Assembly (NCBI GenBank): GCA_965263325.1
Contig: CBDHGY010000002.1
Location: 496,001 to 560,000, forward strand
Origin: CBDHGY01 sp965263325
GTDB taxonomy: Bacteria; Pseudomonadota; Alphaproteobacteria; Caulobacterales; Hyphomonadaceae
DNA: 64,000 nucleotides
Reading direction: 5' to 3'
The position numbers and the translations under genes are program-made. Of this stretch, positions 53,726-62,780 are shown in pieces; position 1 is the stretch's first letter, and each line of letters opens with the position of its first letter. The notes under the pieces are model-generated. The model was not told where the DNA came from, made no database searches, and was given only the letters and a program-made list of their open reading frames with translations.

Positions 53726-54526
53726 TCAGGCTCCTTTAAATTGAGGCGCTCGCTTCTCGAGGATAGCATCGACGCCTTCGATATGATCATCGGTGTGATG
53801 CATTAACGCTTGACTGGCGGCCGACAACTCCATAATCGTTTCATAAGATGCGGTGTTTCCATGTCGCATCAGTGTTTTTGCGAGCCGCAGCGATTGCGGT
53901 GGCTGCGCGGCTATTTCCAGAGCCAGTGTGTTTGCAGCATTTAGAAGGTCGTCTGCGGGAAAAACTTCAGACACCAGTCCCCAATTTTCGGCGGTATGCG
54001 CATCGATAACTTTGCCTGTAAACAGCAACTCCGCGGCTCTGCTCGACCCCACAATCCGCGGCATGAGCCAAGCGCCGCCATCGCCAGGGATTAGTCCCAA
54101 CTTCAAGAAGGTTACTCCAAATTTGGCTTTGTCGGATGCGAGCCGAATGTCTGCCATGCACGCCACATCACAGCCGAGACCAATTGCAGCGCCGTTAACA
54201 GCAGCAATCATCGGAACTTCGAGGTTATAGAGTGACTTTACGATGCGATGGATATTTTTGCGATAGCCTTGCCTGATTTGTTCAGGGCGGCCGCCGAATG
54301 CACCGCTTCTGTTTTTCATCGCCTTTACGTCACCGCCTGCCGAAAAAGCGCGTCCTGCACCTGTTAATATCGCGCATCTGATTTCTGCGTCGTCTTCTAT
54401 GTCTCTGCAAATTTTCTCAAAAACCGCTCCATCCCCTTCCTGGCCGAGCGGGTTCATAATCTCTGGCCTGTTGATCGTGATCGTGGCGATGGGTCCATTT
54501 TTTTCGAGTAGGGCGACGTCGGACAT
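53726..54526 (-). CDS. Enoyl-CoA hydratase/isomerase-family protein
   Basis: Crotonase fold of 266 residues. The oxyanion-hole motifs are GRAFSAGGDVKAM and VNGAAIGLGCDVACMADIRL, and the hydratase-type motif is LGLIPGDGGAWLMPR. It could act in beta-oxidation or in an aromatic/branched-chain pathway; nothing around it says which. It is just upstream of mazG on the same strand with the mazG ribosome site inside its last codons. Confidence 0.88.
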   Translation of the reverse strand: MSDVALLEKNGPIATITINRPEIMNPLGQEGDGAVFEKICRDIEDDAEIRCAILTGAGRAFSAGGDVKAMKNRSGAFGGRPEQIRQGYRKNIHRIVKSLYNLEVPMIAAVNGAAIGLGCDVACMADIRLASDKAKFGVTFLKLGLIPGDGGAWLMPRIVGSSRAAELLFTGKVIDAHTAENWGLVSEVFPADDLLNAANTLALEIAAQPPQSLRLAKTLMRHGNTASYETIMELSAASQALMHHTDDHIEGVDAILEKRAPQFKGA

Positions 54527-54605
54527 TCGATATTCCTCTTAAGGTCTTGGAAAGAGCCTGTTTAAAGAGGCAACGCGCCCGAGAAAAGGGATAGATCTTA
54601 ATTAT

Positions 54606-55811
54606 TCAAATTCGCTGGTAGGAATTTGACGGTAAGAATAGCAACTCAACCAATTCACCTACATTTGTTGGCTCTGCGTTCGGTGCGCGCCTTACAACAC
54701 AATTGGCGTCAGAGAGCGGAGTGATCAAAGAGCTATCTTGGTTATCATGCGTTTCGACCACTAGCTCTGCGTTCTCATTGAGCGCGGCCACTGCGCGAAG
54801 ATATGATTCTCGAGAGCCGTTTTTGGGTATTGAGCCTGTACTTTTGGCTGTAACGAGGCGTAGCTTATTGCTCGCATAAACTAGCGGCTTCAGGAACAAG
54901 TTGGCACAAACAATAGCGGACGCTGGATTGCCCGGAAGACCCAGTACCAATTGCGACTCTGATTTCGCAAACCAGGTTGGCTTACCCGGGCGTACAGCGA
55001 TCTTTTCGAATATCATGGAAAATCCAGAATCAAGAAAAGCGCTCCGCATGTGATCATGGTCTCCAACCGAAGCGCCGCCGACTGCAACGATGATGTCGCA
55101 GCTTTTAGGGGACGACTTGATTTTTTGCTGGATGTCTTCAGGGGTGTCTGAGGCTATGCCGAGGTCTACCGCATCAGCGCCCCATTCGTTCAGAAGCGCA
55201 ACAAGCGCGGTTGGGTTTGAGGAAACGACATCGCCCGGGTTCAACTCACTACCCGGCAGCTTCAGCTCGTCTCCATTCGACAAAATCGCAACATTCTGCG
55301 GTTTATAGACGGGCAGGGCGCAATGGTTCGCGGACGCTGCCAAAGCGAGATCGAATGCCGATAAACGCGTACCGGTTTTTAGAATGATGTCACTGGCTGA
55401 GAAATCCAAACCTTCTGTGCGAATGTGCCTGCTTTCGTCGTATGCTAACTGGCACTCGATTATGTCTCCGGTTCGAACAACATCTTCTTGTATAACAATG
55501 TGATCACTTCCCTTAGGAACAATTGCGCCCGTAAAAATTCTAACCGCCTTTCCCGGTTCAACGGTGCCACTAAAAGGTCGGCCGGCGGGGGCTTCTCCAA
55601 TAACTTCCAAACGTCTGCCTTGTGCCCGAACGTCTTCCAGTCTGACAGCGTAGCCATCCATTGCGGAAACGGAAGCTGGTGGTTTTGAAACTTGTGCAAC
55701 AACATCACTCGCCAGTACGCGTCCCGCTGCATCGCTGAGGGGCATAGAAGTCACTTCGCGGTGAGGTCTGTGCTCAATTAGAATTTCCAGAGCGTCTTTG
55801 ACCGAGATCAT
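54606..55811 (-). CDS. moeA: Molybdopterin molybdotransferase MoeA
   Basis: Inserts molybdate into adenylylated molybdopterin, the last step of Moco synthesis. Motifs include SAMDGYAV near residue 50, TGAIVPKGSDHIVIQED, SNGDELK, AVGGASVGDHDH (MoCF-type) and GLPGNPAS. Length is 401 residues. It overlaps moaC by four bases (ATGA). It is the last gene of the Moco island on this strand. Confidence 0.95.
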   Translation of the reverse strand: MISVKDALEILIEHRPHREVTSMPLSDAAGRVLASDVVAQVSKPPASVSAMDGYAVRLEDVRAQGRRLEVIGEAPAGRPFSGTVEPGKAVRIFTGAIVPKGSDHIVIQEDVVRTGDIIECQLAYDESRHIRTEGLDFSASDIILKTGTRLSAFDLALAASANHCALPVYKPQNVAILSNGDELKLPGSELNPGDVVSSNPTALVALLNEWGADAVDLGIASDTPEDIQQKIKSSPKSCDIIVAVGGASVGDHDHMRSAFLDSGFSMIFEKIAVRPGKPTWFAKSESQLVLGLPGNPASAIVCANLFLKPLVYASNKLRLVTAKSTGSIPKNGSRESYLRAVAALNENAELVVETHDNQDSSLITPLSDANCVVRRAPNAEPTNVGELVELLFLPSNSYQRI

Positions 55812-56287
55812 GCCTTGTCTCTCAAATAGTCGCCTGACTTCCCTCCGCGTTTTTCCAGCAGTTTTATGTCAGAAATAATCATGTCCTTGTCGATGGCTTT
55901 TAGCATATCGTAAACGGTCAGGCAGGCTGCGCTCACGGCCATTAGAGCTTCCATTTCGACGCCTGTTTGACCGTTGGTTTTGACACTGGCTGAAACTTCC
56001 AATTCCTGGTCGCTAATTTGCGCTATCGAAACTGTTATGCCTGTGAGCGGCAATGGGTGGCAAAGCGGTATGACGTCAGCTGTTTTTTTAGCGGCCATAA
56101 TGCCAGCGAGCTCAGCTATCGCAATTGGATCGCCTTTTTTTGTATCTCTTCCGATTGCAACGCGCAGCGTCTCTGGTGCCATTTGAATTATTCCAGAGGC
56201 AAGCGCGGATCTGTCTGTGTGATCTTTGCCAGAGACATCAACCATAACGGCGCGTCCATCTGCATCGATATGTGTCAATTCACTCAT
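55808..56287 (-). CDS. moaC: Cyclic pyranopterin monophosphate synthase MoaC
   Basis: Second step of Moco synthesis, making cPMP from the MoaA product. Conserved stretches are HIDADGRAVMVDVSGK, IPLCHPLPLTGI and GVEMEALMAVS, followed by TVYDMLKAIDKDM. Length is 159 residues, normal. It lies between moaB and moeA. In rhizobial and Caulobacter-like genomes moaC-moeA usually stand between trpC and lexA. Confidence 0.97.
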   Translation of the reverse strand: MSELTHIDADGRAVMVDVSGKDHTDRSALASGIIQMAPETLRVAIGRDTKKGDPIAIAELAGIMAAKKTADVIPLCHPLPLTGITVSIAQISDQELEVSASVKTNGQTGVEMEALMAVSAACLTVYDMLKAIDKDMIISDIKLLEKRGGKSGDYLRDKA

Positions 56288-56288
56288 A

Positions 56289-56819
56289 TCAGGTTTCCAA
56301 TAACCGGGGCATAATTTCTACCAAGTTACAAGGCTTGTGCCGGCTATCGAGTTGGTGAGAGATCACTTTGTCCCACCCATCTTTCACAGCGCCGTTCGAG
56401 CCTGGAAGACAAAATATAAATGTACCATTCGCCAAGCCCGCAATCGCGCGAGATTGCAGCGTAGATAGCCCAACGCTTTGGAAACTGACTTGATGGAAAA
56501 TAACGGAAAAACCTTCGATGACTTTATCAAACAGCGGTGTAATCGCTTCTGGCGTGATGTCGCGGCCAGTAAGACCGGTTCCTCCCGTTGATATAATCAC
56601 ATCGATATTCGCCTCGGCAATCCAATTTTGAACGCGCGTCCGGATCCTATCAATGTCATCTGTTACAATCGCGCGGTCTTCAAGAACGTGTCCGGCTTCG
56701 ATTATTTTGCTCGCGAGTATATCGCCCGATGAATCTGTTTCCGGTGTGCGTGTATCACTCACTGTGAGTATGGCTATACGAACAGGTATAAGAGATGTGC
56801 GGCCCGATTCTGTCATCAT
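56289..56819 (-). CDS. moaB: Molybdopterin adenylyltransferase, MoaB/MogA family
   Basis: Adenylylates molybdopterin before metal insertion. MoCF-domain motifs are IAILTVSDTRTPETDSSG, ISTGGTGLTGRD and TPLFDKVIEGF. The two adjacent ATGs at 56819 and 56816 give 176-177 residues; the longer frame from 56879 lies inside moaE. It follows moaE immediately. MoaB and MogA assignments are interchangeable from sequence. Confidence 0.92.
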   Translation of the reverse strand: MMTESGRTSLIPVRIAILTVSDTRTPETDSSGDILASKIIEAGHVLEDRAIVTDDIDRIRTRVQNWIAEANIDVIISTGGTGLTGRDITPEAITPLFDKVIEGFSVIFHQVSFQSVGLSTLQSRAIAGLANGTFIFCLPGSNGAVKDGWDKVISHQLDSRHKPCNLVEIMPRLLET

Positions 56820-56820
56820 A

Positions 56821-57279
56821 TTATTCCAATTCGTTTTGCCAGCGCGCGGCATCTGCGTAGTCTTCACGGCGCGGTTCAATCCATTTTGTTCCCGCGGTTG
56901 TTGTTTCCTTCTTCCAGAAGACAGCTTCCGTTTTTAGATAATCCATGAGGAAATCGGCCGCTTCGAATGCATCTCTGCGATGACGCGACGCAGTGGCGAC
57001 AAACACAATTGGATCTTTGGGCTGCATTCGTCCAACACGGTGTAAGACATCAACTCCGACAAGCGCCCACCGTGACTTTGCGTAATCAACAGTTTTGGAA
57101 ATGCCGTTTTCAGTCAGCGGTGAGTACGCTTCCAGCAGCAACTCAGTTACGGCTTCTTTGCCTGCTTCAAAGCGCACCAAGCCTGTAAAGCTCACAATCG
57201 CTCCGGCGTCTCCAACAGAGTCGGTAAACTTCTGCAAAGCAGCTGTGTGATTGAGCGCCGAGTCGACAAGCCTGATCAT
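56821..57279 (-). CDS. moaE: Molybdopterin synthase catalytic subunit MoaE
   Basis: Large subunit of molybdopterin synthase that converts cPMP to molybdopterin with MoaD thiocarboxylate. Motifs include GAIVSFTGLVR, HRVGRMQPKDPIVFVATAS, HRRDAFEAADFLMDYLK and AVFWKKE. The ATG at 57279, one base after the moaD stop, gives 152 residues; the frame from 57357 would lie inside moaD. Confidence 0.95.
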   Translation of the reverse strand: MIRLVDSALNHTAALQKFTDSVGDAGAIVSFTGLVRFEAGKEAVTELLLEAYSPLTENGISKTVDYAKSRWALVGVDVLHRVGRMQPKDPIVFVATASRHRRDAFEAADFLMDYLKTEAVFWKKETTTAGTKWIEPRREDYADAARWQNELE

Positions 57280-57280
57280 T

Positions 57281-57529
57281 TTATCCACCTCCGACGGGAG
57301 GTAAAAATGCGATCTCATCTTCGTTATGTATTGGAGAAGGGTCCGCGACGATCTCATTGTTCACGGCAACTCTGACAGTTTCTGAAGTAAGTGTGCCGGC
57401 AAGTTTGAAATGCCGGTCTAAATGAGCACGGAGCTCCGATGTATTCGTAACGGTTTCAGGAAGGTGAAACGTCTCAGTAGTTGAACCAACTGAGTCTTGG
57501 AGTTTGCCGAAGAAGAGGAGCACTGCCAT
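57281..57529 (-). CDS. moaD: Molybdopterin synthase sulfur carrier subunit MoaD
   Basis: Ubiquitin-like sulfur carrier of 82 residues. It ends in the diagnostic Gly-Gly (IAFLPPVGGG), which is adenylylated and thiocarboxylated. VNNEIVADPSPIHNEDEI matches the family. It lies between moaA and moaE. The MoeB-like activating enzyme is not in this window. Confidence 0.94.
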   Translation of the reverse strand: MAVLLFFGKLQDSVGSTTETFHLPETVTNTSELRAHLDRHFKLAGTLTSETVRVAVNNEIVADPSPIHNEDEIAFLPPVGGG

Positions 57530-57532
57530 TGA

Positions 57533-58546
57533 TCAGCCTCCTGTCGTTGACATATGACGTGATGCGCGGCTGACAACGGTATCTTTTGAGATTTCAAATT
57601 CATGCTTTTCGGGTTTTAACCCCATCGCCTTGTCAACGGCGCTTGAAATATCCCCGCTCGTCCGCAGCGCTTCCCTTAAATCTACATGGTCTTCCTGCCC
57701 GAGGCACATGTAGATGCGTCCAGTACATGTTACGCGAACGCGATTACAGCCCGCACAGAAATTGTTCGTGAGCGGTGTTATAAACCCCAGCTTTCCACCT
57801 GTTTCCTTAACGTGCACATATTTGGACGGCCCGCCATTTAAAATGGCTGTGTTATCATCTATGAGTGTCCATTGTTCTTCGAGTTGTGTTCTAACGTCCG
57901 GTAACGGCACGTATTGATCGAAACGGGACTCCCCTGTCTCGCCGAGCGGCATAACTTCTATGAGCGTGAGATCCATGCCCTTTGAATGCGCCCATTCGAT
58001 CATCGATGGGATCTCATCTAGATTGGCGTTTTTTAAAGCTACTGTATTGATCTTTACCCGAAGTCCCGCTTTCAGCGCATGATCGATGCCATCTAGTACA
58101 GTCTCAAGGTTCCCTTTCCGTGTAACATTCTTGAATGTATCAGCGTTCAGCGCGTCTAGAGAAACATTTATCCGCCGAACCCCGGCCGCGTATAGATCGG
58201 CCGCGGACCTCGCAAGCTGAGTACCATTCGTCGTGAGTGTTAGTTCGTCCAAGCCATCGCCAAGCAAGCCGCCGAGCCGCTCAATCAATCCGGTTATACC
58301 AGGGCGCACAAGTGGCTCGCCGCCGGTTATTCGAATTTTTCGCACGCCCCGAGCAACAAACTCCCTACCGATTGTCTCTAATTCCTCCAGAGTGAGCACC
58401 TCTGATTTTGGTAAAAACTTCATACGCTCCGCCATGCAGTAAGTGCATCGAAGATCACATCGATCAGTCACCGACAAACGAAGATAAGTAATTTGGCGAC
58501 CAAACTTATCCACGAGCGGTTTGAATTTCAGGTCTGTATCAAGCAT
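57533..58546 (-). CDS. moaA: GTP 3',8-cyclase MoaA
   Basis: Radical-SAM enzyme that starts Moco synthesis from GTP. The N-terminal cluster cysteines are Cys30, Cys34 and Cys37 (CDLRCTYC), the C-terminal cluster cysteines are in NNFCAGCNRVRVTCTG, and the chain ends in the functional Gly-Gly. Length is 337 residues. It overlaps the mocA-like gene by eight bases. Confidence 0.97.
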   Translation of the reverse strand: MLDTDLKFKPLVDKFGRQITYLRLSVTDRCDLRCTYCMAERMKFLPKSEVLTLEELETIGREFVARGVRKIRITGGEPLVRPGITGLIERLGGLLGDGLDELTLTTNGTQLARSAADLYAAGVRRINVSLDALNADTFKNVTRKGNLETVLDGIDHALKAGLRVKINTVALKNANLDEIPSMIEWAHSKGMDLTLIEVMPLGETGESRFDQYVPLPDVRTQLEEQWTLIDDNTAILNGGPSKYVHVKETGGKLGFITPLTNNFCAGCNRVRVTCTGRIYMCLGQEDHVDLREALRTSGDISSAVDKAMGLKPEKHEFEISKDTVVSRASRHMSTTGG

Positions 58547-59135
58547 GAGAATTCGCTCTCGCGTTTAGGTGTACAAGCTCTTCTGGAGTATCGATATCCG
58601 TTGCGGTGAGTGAGCTGATTGCAACCGTTGCGCGCCTCTTAGCATTTTGAAAAATGGCTTTCGCGCCCTTGTCTCCATCAAGTTCAAGCAAGTCGTCAAA
58701 CAAGTGCGATGAAAAACCTGCGGGCGGCATGAGCGCGCCATCACTCAAACTCATAACCGCGTCATTTTCGATCATTAGGCTTCGGACATGGCTCATATGT
58801 TCTGAAGAAATTAAAGGCATATCGGCAAGACATATGACCGCGTAGTCTGCCTCCAATTCATAGGCTCGCTGAATGCCAATTTTAAGAGAACTTGATAACC
58901 CTCGCTGCGGCCTGGAATTCTTTAGAATTGACCAGTTATTTTCTCTGAAAATTTCGGCAACCGCGTGATCACTTTCAGCAACAATAGCGAGTTTCCAGAT
59001 TTTGCTCATGTCTTGGCCAAGCACCGCGCCATAAGTGCACAAAGGCTTGCCGCGCAGGTTTGCGAGCAACTTGTTGTCTCGCCCAAACCTTGAGGACAAT
59101 CCACTGGCCAGCATGATGAGCGCAGAATTTTTCAT
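58539..59135 (-). CDS. MobA/MocA-like molybdenum cofactor nucleotidyltransferase
   Basis: NTP-transferase fold of 198 residues, opening LIMLASGLSSRFGRDNKLL, with LADMPLISSEHM as the metal/nucleotide motif. The closest match is MocA (CTP:molybdopterin cytidylyltransferase), which makes the cytosine-dinucleotide cofactor of xanthine-oxidase-family enzymes, rather than MobA. Adjacency to an XdhC-like gene supports that, but a MobA role cannot be excluded. Confidence 0.8.
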   Translation of the reverse strand: MKNSALIMLASGLSSRFGRDNKLLANLRGKPLCTYGAVLGQDMSKIWKLAIVAESDHAVAEIFRENNWSILKNSRPQRGLSSSLKIGIQRAYELEADYAVICLADMPLISSEHMSHVRSLMIENDAVMSLSDGALMPPAGFSSHLFDDLLELDGDKGAKAIFQNAKRRATVAISSLTATDIDTPEELVHLNARANSHA

Positions 59136-60082
59136 GAGCGAATATTTGCCTCTGCATGAAAAGCTTCAACAATCTCTGCGATGATGGAATAGGAGAGCAT
59201 CGTTGCGTCCCGCATGGATGGAACAAGCCCGATCGGACCGCGTATCTTGCTAATGTCCGCATCTGAGAAACCATCTAACTGCAAGCGCTTGCACCGCGCC
59301 GCATGAGTGGATTTGCTGCCAACTGCTCCGATATAAAATGCGCCGCCTTGCACGGCTTGTTTTAGCAGGGCTGTTTCCCAAACTACATCATGGAACATGA
59401 GCACAAATGCGGTTTCTTTTCCGTCGGAAAGATTGGGGAGTGAATTAGGTGACGTCAGCTTCGTTGCTGCGATGCCGCTGAGAGAACGTGTGAGCTCAAT
59501 GCACTCGTCTTCGGGGCTCCAAATATCACAGCGGATCCCACCAGCATGCGCTATTTTAGCCAATGCGATCGGTTCAGCTCCCCGGCCGGCAATGCGCATA
59601 TGGAGTTTGGGGCGATAGTAGAAAACTTCGGATCCGCAGGTATCATTTTCGTAAAGCGCAATGTTGTCGGATAAAACTTTAAGTGACGTCCTTTGCCCAG
59701 CTTCCAGCCTTTGTAGCGTGCTTCGCAGGACGGTTTGATCTGGGTTAGGGAGTATGGCGAGCTCGATCGTGCCACCGCAGGGCAATTTTATATCTATGAA
59801 AGGCGAGCCTTCACCGTATTTCAGCCGCTCGGCCATGTTATATTCGATGGCTTTTTGTGCGCGGATCTGCACGTCACTATCAATACATCCACCTGATAAA
59901 TACCCCGTTGTTTCGCCACCCGCGCTAATCGCCATCATAGCCCCCGGAGCTCTCACAGCGCCGCCGAAAGTGTTTGTGATGACTGCCAGCGCGAAGGGCT
60001 CACAATTGTCTGCGTAACGCATCGCCGCATTTAGCACATCAATCGGATGCTCTTGGTTTGAAGGTAAAGCGGCGTACAACAT
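59132..60082 (-). CDS. XdhC/CoxF-family molybdoenzyme maturation protein
   Basis: Two-domain protein of about 316 residues. The N-terminal XdhC part has FGGAVRAPGAMMAIS and GYLSGGCIDSDV; the C-terminal Rossmann-like part has IAGRGAEPIALAKIA and GAFYIGAVGSKSTHAAR with a conserved LVPSMRDA end. XdhC proteins bind Moco and help its sulfuration and insertion in xanthine-oxidase-type enzymes. The start is taken at the ATG 60082; a TTG at 60103 is also open. It is coupled to the mocA-like gene by ATGA. Confidence 0.85.
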   Translation of the reverse strand: MLYAALPSNQEHPIDVLNAAMRYADNCEPFALAVITNTFGGAVRAPGAMMAISAGGETTGYLSGGCIDSDVQIRAQKAIEYNMAERLKYGEGSPFIDIKLPCGGTIELAILPNPDQTVLRSTLQRLEAGQRTSLKVLSDNIALYENDTCGSEVFYYRPKLHMRIAGRGAEPIALAKIAHAGGIRCDIWSPEDECIELTRSLSGIAATKLTSPNSLPNLSDGKETAFVLMFHDVVWETALLKQAVQGGAFYIGAVGSKSTHAARCKRLQLDGFSDADISKIRGPIGLVPSMRDATMLSYSIIAEIVEAFHAEANIRS

Positions 60083-60126
60083 TTCACCGTTATATCCGAT
60101 CAATTACATCGGCGACAATGATTTTG

Positions 60127-60480
60127 TTATTTTTTGCGAGCAATCGCGCCAACCCGCTTTAAGACAGACTGGACGCGATCATCTTCTGTCGACGCTATTT
60201 CGCGGTATAGCTTCAGAACCTCTTGGCCTGTTGTGGTTAAACGAGCGCCGCCTCGATTATTCCCCCCTTGGAATTTTTCGACGAGCGGCCCAGCAAACTG
60301 AGCGTTCATCGAATTCACAAGCCGAAGCGCTCTTGGATAAGACATGTCCAGCTGCTTCGCCGCTGCGGAAATAGAGCCCATTCTGCCTATTTCTGTAAGA
60401 AGGTCCGCTTTACCCGGTCCGAAACGGCTGCCATCTGGCAAGTCCAGGCGAATGCTGAGCGCTATCGGTTTTTTAGCCAT
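60127..60480 (-). CDS. ModE-like HTH regulator without molybdate-binding domain
   Basis: A 117-residue protein matching the N-terminal winged-helix of ModE (LLTEIGRMGSISAAAKQLDM, YPRALRLVNSMN, ending in GGNNRGGARLTTTGQEVL). The C-terminal molybdate-binding Mop domains of full ModE are missing, so it may sense molybdate indirectly or not at all. The ATG at 60480 overlaps the TauE-like gene stop by ATGA. It likely regulates this Moco island. Confidence 0.85.
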   Translation of the reverse strand: MAKKPIALSIRLDLPDGSRFGPGKADLLTEIGRMGSISAAAKQLDMSYPRALRLVNSMNAQFAGPLVEKFQGGNNRGGARLTTTGQEVLKLYREIASTEDDRVQSVLKRVGAIARKK

Positions 60481-61253
60481 CAGTAAAACCCCATCATACC
60501 GCCCCAACGAAAAAGCAATCTGACAGAAACGAACAGAATCAACAAAGCCGTTAGACGCGTAATTAATTGAGGCTGAAATTTTTGGCTTGCCGCCCAGGAG
60601 CCGATTTGACCGCCTACAAACACGGCGATCAATAGCGGCCAGAATTCGGTGACTTCTGCGAGCAGGGCGCTGTCGCTCAGTTTTGTCAGTTGCCCGAGGA
60701 GCCCTGATGCGGAATTGACCAGAATAAACAAGCTGCTAGCTGCAGCAATCTTGCGCGGCGTGTCCCATGACAGAAAATACAAGATCGGGGCAAGGAATAT
60801 CCCTCCGCCGATGCCCACCATCCCAGATAGAAAACCGATGCCGCCGCCGATAGAAAGGTACGTTGCCGTCCAGCGATTGCGGCCTATGAGGTCTGGTTGA
60901 GCGGCAGGTTTACTCTGAAACACGAGCCTTAGACCAGAGAGTAAAAGAGCAAAACCAAGCAAACCGATGAATACGGTTTCTGAAACCACGAGCCGCCCGC
61001 CGAGCCACGCAGCTGGAATAGATGCCAACAGAAAAGGTAGCATTGCGCGGACTTGAAGATCGCCGCTTCTCCAAAAGCGAAAGACACCTCCGGTCACAAC
61101 GATAATATTGCAGGTTAGGGCAATGGCCGGGAGGACTCGGTAATCCACGCCGCTAAGCGCAAGAAGGGCATTGTAAGTAGATCCACCTCCAAACCCTACA
61201 GATGCGTAGAATCCGGCCGTGAGAAAAAACAGAAGGCTTAGAAAAAGAAGCAA
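60480..61253 (-). CDS. TauE/SafE-family anion permease
   Basis: A 257-residue membrane protein with about eight hydrophobic helices. The duplicated TauE motifs are ASVGFGGGSTYNALLALSG and SGMVGIGGGIFLAPIL. Known members move sulfite, sulfoacetate or related anions; the substrate here is unknown. It is the first gene of the Moco run and is coupled to the modE-like gene. That makes molybdate or a sulfur compound for Moco plausible substrates, as an inference. Confidence 0.85.
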   Translation of the reverse strand: MLLFLSLLFFLTAGFYASVGFGGGSTYNALLALSGVDYRVLPAIALTCNIIVVTGGVFRFWRSGDLQVRAMLPFLLASIPAAWLGGRLVVSETVFIGLLGFALLLSGLRLVFQSKPAAQPDLIGRNRWTATYLSIGGGIGFLSGMVGIGGGIFLAPILYFLSWDTPRKIAAASSLFILVNSASGLLGQLTKLSDSALLAEVTEFWPLLIAVFVGGQIGSWAASQKFQPQLITRLTALLILFVSVRLLFRWGGMMGFY

Positions 61254-61467
61254 ATAGACGGCCTCGAATTACGCAACAAACACTGCCTTTCACAGAAGAG
61301 TTAGACTCTACAAGGTATCAACGCGAAGTCGACGGCAGCTAAGTTCAAAATTCGAGCAACTTCCCTAAAATTACAACGATTGCAGAACTTTAGAGAAGTT
61401 AAGCACAACACAACTTGACTAGTTGGTTGCTCAATTTAAGACTGCTACAGGAGAGGTGAGTATAGTG
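61254..61467. promoter_or_regulatory. Divergent regulatory region between the Moco run and the glycosyltransferase gene
   Basis: This 214-base stretch is the longest gene-free gap in the window. A weak plus-strand promoter candidate is TTGACT at 61415-61420 followed after 16 bases by TAAGAC at 61437-61442, leading to the ribosome-binding stretch AGGAGAGG at 61449-61456. No strong minus-strand promoter or operator was recognised for the TauE-led Moco operon. Confidence 0.4.
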
Positions 61468-62685
61468 ATGGTTCGGGACTTGAAACATAGAGTTGCTAAA
61501 GCCGTTCGCCGGTCATTTATTTCGCGCCCTAATCGCCAAATGTCGCCATCACTTTCAGATGATCCTGTCGTTGTTGCTGGACTCTTTAGCACTGGCAGCG
61601 GAATCGGCCAGTCTGCTCGAGCCTGCTATCGTGCCTTAGAACGCGCAGGTGTCGATTGTTTCGCTCTCGATCTGAGTCCTAAGTTCAACCAGGTTGATTT
61701 GATATCTGATATCCCAACGATTGATTCGTTGCCCCCTGGAAGAGAAGGAACAATTATCCTTCATCTAAACGGCCCGGAAACGCAGCATGGTTTGTACCAC
61801 GCCGGGCTGCTGCTTGGTCGGAAATGGCGCGTCATTGGTTACTGGGCCTGGGAGTTACAGGAACCACCACACGGCTGGGGGCGTGCGGCTTCGCATCTAT
61901 CAGAAATTTGGGCACCCAGCGAGTTTGTTAAGAACAGCATTGCGTCGATTGTAGACGTGCCCGTAAGAGTTGTGCCACATTATATATCGGTTCCGTCTGA
62001 AAAGCCGTCCTCACACCCCGGCGCGTCAAATGAAGATGGCCTGACTTTCCTTACAATGGCTGATGGATTTTCATCTTTCCATCGTAAGAATCTGCAAGGC
62101 GCTGTTCGTGCTTACACGGAGGCTTTCACGGCGGATGATGACCATCGTCTGATCGTAAAGTGCCGCAACTTACACAGGTATTCAGACGTCTGTGACGGTA
62201 TAAATGAGACGATTGCCGGCCGGCCAGACGTTGAACTGGTAACGCATACGCTTCACGAAGACGATATGTGGAACCTGATGCAGAAATCAGATGTCGTGCT
62301 CTCGTTGCACCGCGCAGAGGGATTTGGCCTACATTTGGCTGAAGCCATGGCTCTCGGAAAAGTGGCGGTGGGCACGAATTGGTCTGGCAATCTGAGCTTT
62401 ATGACAGCTGAGAACTCTGTTCTGGTTCCGAGTGAATTGGTGGATTTGGACGATCCGACTGGCATCTATGGGGGATTTGAGGGCTCAAAGTGGGCGCAGC
62501 CTTCAATACACGAAGCGAGCTCCAAGCTTCGCGAACTTGCTGAAGATAAAGAATTGCGGCAAACTTTGGGCGATCAGGCTAGACGTGACATCAAGGAACG
62601 TTTGTCGCCGTCAATATATCTGAAGGCGCTCTGGGAAAGCGCCGATGATTCTCAAAACGGCTCTTATCCTGCGTTTGCGGAGTAA
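61468..62685 (+). CDS. GT4-like glycosyltransferase
   Basis: Glycosyltransferase of about 405 residues with a GT-B fold. The C-terminal nucleotide-sugar motif is HRAEGFGLHLAEAMALGK, containing the E-x7-E pair typical of GT4. The N-terminal loop is FSTGSGIGQSARACYRAL. No signal peptide is present. The frame opens at 61423; I chose the ATG at 61468, spaced from the GAGGTGA purine stretch. It could act in surface polysaccharide or flagellin/protein glycosylation; no partners lie within the window. Confidence 0.78.
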   Translation: MVRDLKHRVAKAVRRSFISRPNRQMSPSLSDDPVVVAGLFSTGSGIGQSARACYRALERAGVDCFALDLSPKFNQVDLISDIPTIDSLPPGREGTIILHLNGPETQHGLYHAGLLLGRKWRVIGYWAWELQEPPHGWGRAASHLSEIWAPSEFVKNSIASIVDVPVRVVPHYISVPSEKPSSHPGASNEDGLTFLTMADGFSSFHRKNLQGAVRAYTEAFTADDDHRLIVKCRNLHRYSDVCDGINETIAGRPDVELVTHTLHEDDMWNLMQKSDVVLSLHRAEGFGLHLAEAMALGKVAVGTNWSGNLSFMTAENSVLVPSELVDLDDPTGIYGGFEGSKWAQPSIHEASSKLRELAEDKELRQTLGDQARRDIKERLSPSIYLKALWESADDSQNGSYPAFAE

Positions 62686-62780
62686 ACTCGGTATATTTCA
62701 CGTAACATTTTTGTGAATATCACCCCTCCGAGAAAAAATTTATCAAATAGTTAGGCTGGCATTCACATTATATCTGGCAT

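Noticed and set aside
53726..54526. Enoyl-CoA hydratase homologue as part of the Moco island
   Set aside because: It shares the strand, but a gap of 79 bases separates it from moeA and crotonase enzymes have no known role in Moco synthesis.
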